Shown here: positions 11,259 through 20,900 of the stretch, piece by piece
How positions within the stretch are numbered: position 1 is the first letter of the stretch
Layout of the letters: every line of letters starts with the position of its first letter
Origin: Lingula anatina
Lineage: Eukaryota > Brachiopoda > Lingulata > Lingulida > Lingulidae
Direction: 5' to 3'
NCBI RefSeq assembly: GCF_001039355.2
Contig: NW_019774580.1
Coordinates: 296,097-321,924 of the forward strand
Length of the DNA stretch: 25,828 bases
The notes under the pieces: model-generated
The model's database searches: none
What the model saw: the letters and a program-made list of their open reading frames with translations, nothing else
Told to the model about the DNA's origin: nothing
Translations under genes and position numbers: made by a program

Positions 11259-11927
11259 TACCCCCGTCACACTAGAGGCGGAATGAGCTAGAATGCCGTC
11301 GGAAAGACGATTCTTTGTGCGTTCCTGGATATTCCAAGAGCATTCTAAAAATTCGAGTGCATTCCAAATATTTTACCCATTCTTGTGGCCGGCCCGAATG
11401 TTTTGCTCATGTTGAAAACTTTCAAAGTGCATTCCAAGTAGAAAATTATCGAATGGCATTTGACTAGTATTCTAACTGCATTATGACTGCATTCTAAATA
11501 TTCTAACGGTATTCCGACAGCATTCGAAACATTCTAATCACATTCGAGGGAGAACCGAAACGGCAAGACACTTCATATCCTGCTAGAACTAGCCAGAATG
11601 CAACTCGATCCTATTTCAGCCAAGAATCGAACTACACTCGTGCGGCATTTGAAGGGTATTCTAAAAATTCTGACTGCATTCTGACAGCATTATTGATATA
11701 CCTAGTTTTCCAACTACATTCGAGCTGCATTTGAGAGCTAATACAGCCGAAATGTGCACGAATCATTCCAGGCGGATTCAAGCGCATTCTGAGTGTTCCA
11801 ACGGCATTCTTGCAAGTATTTAGGTCAATTTGAAATTTCTACCCGGATATAATACGAATTTTTAAATTTAGTCATTCCGGCTGGTTCTGCTTGATTCCTG
11901 CTGATTCCGAATAAGTGTGACGGGGCC
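11259..11927. mobile_element. 669-bp TTAA-flanked MITE-like element with CATTC subrepeats
   Basis: The left end reads TACCCCCGTCACACTAG. The reverse complement of the right end reads GGCCCCGTCACACTTATT. The shared core is CCCCGTCACACT, followed in both by CGGAAT. TTAA stands directly outside each end (11255-11258 and 11928-11931), as expected for a TTAA-targeting transposon such as the piggyBac class. There is no transposase frame. The interior is packed with CATTC/TATTC/GATTC motifs, nearly all in one orientation, giving an irregular subrepeat structure. The element class is inferred from the ends only. Confidence 0.75.
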
Positions 11928-11931
11928 TTAA

Positions 11932-12993
11932 AGGAATGGAGGTGAGGTCTTGGAAAAAATGATGATCGCAAACGTTGAATATGATAAATGCCAAATAAAA
12001 TGGGGTTTGTTTTCAGATTTGAGGAAATAAGCGCGCGTCCAATCTGGTTTATATCTCCTCTTTCACGCCCAACAACAAATGCAAGGGTGTTTGGGACTAA
12101 AAGATGACTAATGATGTAGAGTAACGTTCAATACAGTCAGCTGCTACAGTATAACGTCCTACAACACAGGATGAAGGGCGGTAACGCTCTACAATTACAT
12201 GTAGGCCTACACGTGTCTGTGTTGAGTAGGTGATCAAATATTTTACCGCTCAAATTAGATTGGAAATTATTTAAATTACCTGGACGATTTTGTTGCCAAA
12301 GCGTTGCCTGCTACATGTGTGCTCGAGTCATTGCAATATTACGTCGCAGTCCGTTTTGGCCGTAATACCCCACCACCCCCAACCAGCGCATGCGTTCATT
12401 CTATACGCATGACAAGTTAGTGCCCTCGCATGTGCGTACTTGTGTGCGCCTGAGTACGAACCGAGTACTTGCGCGCGTATAAGACCGAGTGTGTGTGTGT
12501 GTGTGTGTGCACACTTGAACCTATGCCCATGCCAGTTAAAAAAAACCCATCTTAGTATGATTAACTTCGGTGGCTTCAGCGTCAATGATTTATTTTTCCT
12601 GCCCCGTCTTCCATCCCATACCAATACAAAAATAAATTGAAATAATTCACATGGCAGTAGGTCTAATCTGCTGTATACATCTTCCTTACAGCCCCGATAA
12701 AACATTTACAAGAAAGAAAATGGCAATAAGATCGTAAAAAATGTGTTCTTCGCATATTTTCTTATCCTCCCCTTACATACCATTGTGTTTTGTTACATTA
12801 AGCTGCGAAGAAAATTGCCAGTTAGCCTGTCATCTGCAATCCGTTCAAAAAATACTGTCAAGTTCCAATTTTGCTTTTGACTCATTCATTTTTTATTTGT
12901 TGCAACGCCCTGTGCTACTTCCTCCTCTTCAGTGTACGGTATTTCAGCTCGGTGAACTTTTCAGATCATGTTTGCAGTCTTATCAAGAAAAGA
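11932..12993. other. Intergenic sequence with a GT microsatellite
   Basis: No gene is recognised here. A (GT)n run lies at about 12489-12509. The 125-codon minus-strand frame at 12328-12705 is largely an artefact of reading through this simple repeat. The stretch is somewhat richer in CpG than the JMJD6 introns (for example around 12310-12480), which may mark upstream regulatory DNA of the CAP gene. That is speculation. Confidence 0.5.
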
Positions 12994-14903
12994 GACATCT
13001 TACATAATCCCCTAGTTTTATCAATTACTGGAGTGTTACTAAACATAAGAAAAGAACAGCAAACAAAGGATATCTTGAAAAAGGTCCAAATTGCAGGTGT
13101 CAAACATTATATAGACAAAGATAGAGCACAGATATGAAACACGGACATATAACAATACAAAAAGTGTGGGGAAAATAATAATATGATTTGATTTAGTTGC
13201 ATCGTGAGGAATAAATGACGAAAATAAAAGAATTTCAGGAGAACACGGGCGCTCTATGAAATACGAATCTGTTAAATATGATTAATTTAATACCTGAACG
13301 TAAAGAAGATTATTTGATTAAAATGTCAGTTTTATTTTAGCGCCAAAGACACTACCTGCCCTCCCTTTTACCAAAAAGTATTTTTGTCTCTCTACTCTCT
13401 TTCCAGACATCCAATAAACCGAAAGATTTTGCAGATAAGAACACATCTAGTCCGGTGCCCGCCTACTCTAGCGTGAGGCTGATATGCCCAATTTTCATAA
13501 TACACATTTTGCGTCAATTCATATAAGTCACAGCGTTGGGCCTCGGTGCCAGCTAAATCGCGTGAACGTGTCTTTAGTGCGTTTCGCCGCATCATTTGAC
13601 GACGAGCACCACTTCACCAAATCGGGATTTGTTTTTGTTTTGAACCTCAGTGTCTTGGATATTATCATTTATTGTCGCACATTTGTCGGGTGCCCATTAA
13701 CTCCAGTTGATGAAACTACGCGATCAACACAATTAGTCAGATTCCAATATTTTGCTAAATCCATTGAAATCGCTACACAATTAGGTAAGGCTAAATTAAC
13801 AGCAATGTTGACATACCTAAATCGCCGGGCCATTTAATATTCAGTTAGCTATTATAATTGGAGCTCTTCTGTTATTACCTCCCGGGCCAGCTCACTCGAA
13901 GAACTCCAGGCAAAAACAAGCCCGGATCCTGTGGAGATTTGAGAGATTCTCCTGCAAAAAAATCAGTTTAGAAGGAAGATATATTTCATCATGGTAAGAC
14001 CTACGCACCTGGCACTGGGAGCCTTATTTCTATGTGGTATGTAGGTCTTTATTTATTTCACAGAATATAAGAAAAATGTATCGGTTACATATAGGCTTGT
14101 TTCATTTGTACGTTACATATATTCCACTGTATCTGATATTAAATTTCATAAAATACTGAGTCAAAGCTTTGAACTGAGGACATAACAAGGATATCCCTAT
14201 CTGTTCCATCTTAGAATTTTTTCAATGTGCAAAGAAATATACGAAGGCATAGATGTTAATGCATATAGATACGTATACATGCGTTCTTGAAATTTGATGA
14301 GGGAAGTACAGCATGCAAGTACGCGAGCGTCAGAACATGCCTGTTAATTTAGTTGTTTCAGGTTATCCGTTGCTATCAATACTACCGACCGCTTCCCCCT
14401 CCCCACCCTCCTCAACGCCCTTTAGGGATTTATGACGAATTATTTTCATGATTTGAAGATAAAAGACTTTTAATGAAGATGTACGCAAGGATTCACAATC
14501 GACTTGATATCCCTAACTATCATTCTGTAAATTAATCAGTCGGTCTGCATAACTGCATTGCTATAATTCATCCTGCCCTACTCTGCCGATTAGGGACATT
14601 TACCTTTGGACAAAATCCATTATTGTGGGGAAATAAGATACGTTATCATTTTGAGACCCTCCAAAATTAACCTCAACACTTTGGAATCGATATTTCATGA
14701 ATCGACGTTGCTTAGGTAGATTAAAAATGTTCCTGAAATAAAATAAGCCGTCTAGCAAAGGGAAACGTAATATCATGGTTCGTTTTTACAAGTACAACGC
14801 CGCGGGTGGGTATCTTTGGCTGTTATTTGGGGTGTTACCAATACATTATTCTCATATGATTCACCATATACGTTTTTTTTTTTTTTTTTTGGGGGGGGGG
14901 GNG
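12994..14903 (+). repeat. Tandem duplication, copy 1 (CAP upstream region plus exon 1a)
   Basis: Homology with copy 2 begins at GACATCTTAC and ends in the T18/G-run at 14873-14903, which contains the window's only N (14902). It includes upstream DNA, the 5' UTR, first coding exon 13991-14036 and about 0.85 kb of intron. Copies differ by scattered substitutions and small indels, including a 15-bp indel near 13492. Left of 12994 the sequence is unique. Confidence 0.95.
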
Positions 14904-17900
14904 GACATCTTACCCAATCCCCAAGTTTTATCAATTACTGGAGTGTTACTAAACATAAGAAAAGAACAGCAAACAAATCTTGAAAAAGGTCCAAATTGCA
15001 TGTGTCAAACTCAAACATTATATAAACAAAGATAGAGCACAGATATAAAACACGGACATATAACAATGCAAAAAGTGTGGGGAAAATAACAATATATTTT
15101 GATTTAGTTGCATCGTGAGGAATAAATGACGAAAATAAAAGAATTTCAGGAGAACACGGGCGCTCTATGAAATACGAATCTGTTAAATATGATTAATTTA
15201 ATACCTGAACGTAAAGAACATTATTTGATTAAAATGTCAGTTTTATTTTAACGCCAAAGACACTACCTGCTCTCCCTTTTACCAAAAGTACTTTTGTCTC
15301 TCTACTCTCTTTCCAGACATCCAATAAACCGAAAGATTTTGCAGATAAGAACATCTAGTCCGGTGCCCGCCTACTCTAGCGTGAGGCTGATATGCCCAAT
15401 TATAATACAACCTCATTTCATAATACACATTTTGCGTCAATTCATATAAGTCACAGGGTTGGGCCTCGGTGCCAGCTAAATCGCGTGAACGTGTCTTTAG
15501 TGCGTTTCGCCGCATCATTTGACTACGAGCACCACTTCACCAAATCGGGATTTGTTTTTGTTTTGAATCTTAGTGTCTTGGATATTATCATTTATTGTCG
15601 CACATTTGTCGGGTGCCCATTAACTCCAGTTGATGAAACTACGCGATCAACACAATTAGTCAGATTCCAATATTTTGCTAAATCCATTGAAATCGCTACA
15701 CAATTAGGTAAGGCTAAATTAACAGCAATGTTGACATACCTAAATCGCCGGGCCATTTAATATTCAGTTAGCTATTGTAATTGGAGCTCTTCTGTTATTA
15801 CCTCCCGGGCCTGCTCACTCGAAGAACTCCAGGCAAAAACAAGCCCGGATCCTGTGGAGATTTGAGAGATTCTCCTGCAAAAAATCAGTTTAGACGGAAG
15901 ATATATTTCACCATGGTAAGACCTACGCACCTGGCACTGGGAGCCTTGTTTCTATGTGGTATGTAGGTCTTTATTTATTTCACAGAATATAAGAAAAATA
16001 TATCGGTTACATATAGGCTTGTTTCAATTGTACGTTACATATATTCCACTGTATCTGATATTAAATTTCATAAAATACCGAGTCAAAGCTTTGAACTGAG
16101 GACATAACAAGGATATCCCTATCTGTTCCATCTTAGTATTTTTTCAATGTGCAAAGAAATATACGAAGGCATAGATGTTAATGCATATAGATATACATGT
16201 GTTCTTGAAACTTGATGAGGGAAGTACAGCATGCAAGTACGCGAGCGTCAGAAAATGCCTGTTAATTTAGTTGTTTCAGGTTATCCGTTGCTATCAATAC
16301 TACCGAGTGCTTCCCCCCTCCCCACCCGCCTCAACGCCCTTTAGGGATTTATGACGAATTATTTTCATGATTTGAAGATAAAAGACTTTTAATGAAGATG
16401 TACGCAAGGATTCACAATCGACTTGATATCCCTAACTATCATTCTGTAAATTAATCAGTCGGTCTGCATAACTGCATTGCTATAATTCATCCTGCCCTAC
16501 TCTGCCGATTAGGGACATTTACCTTTGGACAAAATCCATTATTGTGGGGAAATGAGATACGTTATCATTTTGAGACCCTCCAAAATTAACCTCAACACTT
16601 TGGAATCGATATTTCATGAATCGACGTTGCTTAGGTAGATTAAAAATGTTCCTGAAATAAAATAAGCCGTCTAGCAAAGGGAAACGTAATATCATGGTTC
16701 GTTTTTACAAGTACAACGCCGCGGGTGGGTATCTTTGGCTGTTATTTGGGGTGTTACCAATACATTATTCTCATATGATTCACCATATACGTTTTTTTTT
16801 TTTTTTTTTTTTGGGGGGGGGGGGGTCTAGTCACGGGTTAAAGGTATTATAACGGGTTTTTGTTTTGTACGTACTGTACGTCCACCGAAACTGAGCATGT
16901 TATTTGGAATTTGATCATTTTCATAACGTTGATAAATCTCTGTCGAGATGCGGCACATGTTGGTTCTCGTCTCAAAGACTTCCGATTTTGCACGCACAGC
17001 ACCATTTACTGACTAATAGTTTCTAGGGGCGTTGTTAAGGATTTGACAATTTCATAATGCCAAAGTGTTTCAATTGTGGTATGGTTATTAACCTGATAAA
17101 CCGAGAGTGATTAATCTTTGTTAATACGTTAGTATGGGGTACACGCGTAAACGATGAATAATTTTATTGCTTCAAAATAGTAACTAGCTAATCCAAATCT
17201 AGATAATCAGTTAATCAACGGCCATTCGTGTTCATCAAAAGCCATGGAATATAAACACGTTATCAGTTGTTAACCTATGCACAGGCGGTAATGATTAGCT
17301 TATTTTCCTGTAGATATTGAAAAATAGCGATTTATGCAAATAATATTAGTATTGTAAAATCATGGCAAGACTAAGTGTTACAACATAAGAAAGTAACATA
17401 CCATACATCATTGTAATTGCTAAACACAATTTAAATAATAAGCTATGGATGAGTGTGGGTACCAAAAGTGCTGTTCTATCATTACGCCCCCAATTGTATT
17501 AGTTCTTTTTTTTTTTCGTTTTCGCCTACCTTTTCTACAAAACTGTAATGAAAGGATTATTCCCAATTGTCTACGACATTGTCTACGCCATGGTTACTGT
17601 CTCCATTATTTCACGAGTTCCAAGGGATCGTGCACCTTCTTACTGTGATCTCGATAAGAAAGGATTCTAATATCAATATAGGCCTTATTAAGAAAAAAAC
17701 GTGTCTCTTTTAAAGTGCAAATGATAAGGATTTAGATGGGTCGATGAAAGGACTGAGAGAAAAAACTTCCGTTACTTTCAAACAGAAATGTACTGCCTTG
17801 CAATTATTTTTGATGCATAAATCCTAGACCATCACCAAATCCCGTCTTTCTATTCTATTCTACATGCGTGTATGTCGGTTCAGTGTGCATATGAAAAGAA

Positions 17901-20900
17901 AACCTTTATTTTGCATGATCTTCCAATACTACTATATTGAATTTTTAAGACTCGAAATCCAATATCTATAATGGTCTACAAAATTTCCCAAATGAATTAG
18001 ATGAAATTAAATGATCGATTAATAAATCTACTTAACGTAATGTAAGCCCACCTTGAGGTTCAGGGTGTTAACGGCAACTTTCTTCTGCCCATTGCCGTGC
18101 AGGAAAGCGGCAGACTTTTATTATCAAATAAGCACCTTTTATTTTAGAATGGTAGTGGCGACGTCATAAGAAACCGATTCGTAATTTCATTAGCTCATTT
18201 TTTATTTGAATCATTCAGTGGTCGCAAAAAATGAAATTGTAAAATAAAATCGGATACCCCCCCCCTAAAAAAGGATTAAAAATCAGTGTGTATACTGCGA
18301 AGAGCAAATAATGCGTCTCGATAATATTACCAACGATTAGAAAATAAGTCCCTTTGCTCCCATTTTCATCTCTCTGCAATAACAAGCCCGACTTTAATTT
18401 TTTTTCAGTTTCTACAGCAGCAGCAGCAGAAAAATGTAAAGATAAATTTGCTGTGTGGCCAAGACACTCAGCGTGCCTACCAAAATCTATTAAATGGGAA
18501 TCTGGGGGTAAGCTTTTGATATTTTAACCACAAGGACAAAAATTAACTTATTTCGTGATAGTGTATTTAATCTTAGCCCGCTGGTGATTTGTTATGCATT
18601 TTAGAAAATGTTAATCTAGCTGTAAATCCAAGGCTAAGCATGGCAAATTAAATTTTAAGTCTTTCATCAATCACGAGATTTTAATGATGAAAGTTATCAG
18701 GAGGTCAGTATATAAATTAGTCAATCTGAATTTATTCTCAATAGTGAGCTCAGGACATCTCTGAAATTTGTAGATTGTCGATTGATTTATTAAAGAAAAG
18801 AGTATTTCTGATTTTTTTTTTCGTAATTGAAATGATTACGGTTTACCTGGGAATTTTCATCTGACTGAAAAAATTGCATATAAATTATCGAAATTGAACA
18901 GTGTCTTATGGTCAGTGCTATGGATGCTTTAGGTGTGACTGAAAACGACATAGCAACCATTGTACGCAAACACAATGAATTAAGAAAAGCAACGGCTGAT
19001 GATCATGAAGCATCAAATATGATGAAAATGGTGAGTTCTATCGTGATGTGTAAATGAGCATCCACAGAACACTTGATAAAATGCCTTTTTAAATTAATGA
19101 CATTTTTCATTTGATAATTGATTTAATTCATATTTTAATGTAAGTTTTGACGCGTCTTTTTAAAATGTTGGCAGTTGATCAGTTAGTCTGAGGGAGTACC
19201 ATATTAAATATAGATGCCTATTATAAATTATCGTATTGATGACTGCCACTCTTCACAAAGCCGATTTTTTTCATAGTAACAGATATTTTGAATCAAGATC
19301 AGAGCAAAACAACTGAAATTGCCAAAAATTTTTCAACTTTATTTTGTCAATGTAGTGAATTGAATACTCACTCATTCACTCATCTGTCCCCCCCCCCCCT
19401 CTCTCTCTTTGTGTGCGTGTGTACGCGCGCGCGCGCGTGTTAGTTGTGATACTGATTTACAGCCATATCCATTTATTCGTCGCAGTACTGGGACGAAGAA
19501 ATCGCAGAGGTTGCACAAGGCTGGGCCGACAACTGTCATTATGACCACGAGCCTGGTGAATTAAGGCGGGTACCTGGTAAGAATAACTGACACGTTTTAC
19601 AATATGTATTGCTAATGCACAAAACATTTGTCTTTTCATTAGAAAAGCGTTATTACTCTTTTAAAATTTACATTTTCAGAAGAAAAATTGATTACTCTCT
19701 ATTTGCGGTTAAAAATAAAAAATAAAAATCCATAAATGGAATAAAATACCAAGCTTCGGTTGTTGTTACGTAGGAAAATATTCCGTCGGTCAGAACCTGG
19801 GAAAGGGCTACAAGTCGTGGGAAGCTGTAATCCAGGCTTGGTATGATGAAATCAAGGACTTTACATATGGAGATGAAGATATGGACTTCGGTAAAGTGGG
19901 CCATTATACTCAGGTAACTATTTCCGGGAGAACTAGCATACAAATGCGGGATGATGCTTTTTTAAATCTTATTTTGTTTCTTTCTATAGTTCTCATTTGA
20001 ATTAATATTTTGACAGGTGCTATTTTAATATCATTTCTGAAGGGAGGTAGCAATAGCAACACGCTATATAGTCGGACCTTCCCCCTTATCAACATTGATT
20101 TCTGGTTCCAGCCCTATTCCCTTTTCAAAGGGGGGAAGTCATAAATGTGTTTTTAAGATACTTTCCAAATATCCTGACAATACTAAAACGATTGCGTGAG
20201 CATAGGACTGACAATTAACAGATATTATTCAAGGGTATAAATCAAATTGTCATTTACTTTCAGCTAGTGTGGGCCGCTAGCTCACGAATAGGCTGTGGCT
20301 TTGCTAATTGTGGTGAGGCAGGCAAAATATACGTGTGTGACTATGGACCTGCGTAAGTGAAAATACCAAACTCTATATTAAAAATCCTTTTCAGTTTTTT
20401 TGTCTCTATTTCTGGCATATTTTTGATGCGGGATGGGTTATATTTTTTAAATTTATTTGTTAGAAACTTATCCCCAATTGTAGAGTAAAAATATTGATTC
20501 ACATTTACATCCTTTGGTTCTTGTGGCTGTTGCGTTCAATCTTGCTTGTTTCTGCCAAAAAAATATAATTTTATTACTGTAATATTTTACATCTAGTGGC
20601 AACGTGGGTGGATTCAGTAAGCCTTACAAGCAGGGGAAGGCGTGCTCTGCTTGCAGCAATCATTGTAGCAATTCTCTTTGTGGTAAGCTGTTTTCAAGTA
20701 ATAGGTTTTATACAGTAAGACTGCCCTAGCTGTTTTATTTACTGTTTTGCGGGCCTACCCGTGTGGTTTTCCAAGAAAAGTTTATAATGACAACGAAATT
20801 CCACATAATTCCATTGCCGCCGAATTCGAATTTTCAAATAAATTGGCAAAAGTGTACATGTTTACTAAAAACGGATAACAAGTATCTGTTTCTTCCGTGC

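Noticed and set aside
12328-12705. 125-codon minus-strand open frame
   Set aside because: It reads through the GT microsatellite (His-Thr repeats) and shows no domain or splice context.
15781-15912. N-terminal extension of the CAP protein in copy 2
   Set aside because: A one-base A deletion opens the frame upstream of ATG 15913, but the frame begins with TTG and contains no ATG, and copy 1 has an in-frame stop there.
17445-17648. 67-codon open frame in CAP intron 1
   Set aside because: Low-complexity Phe-rich translation and no homology recognised.
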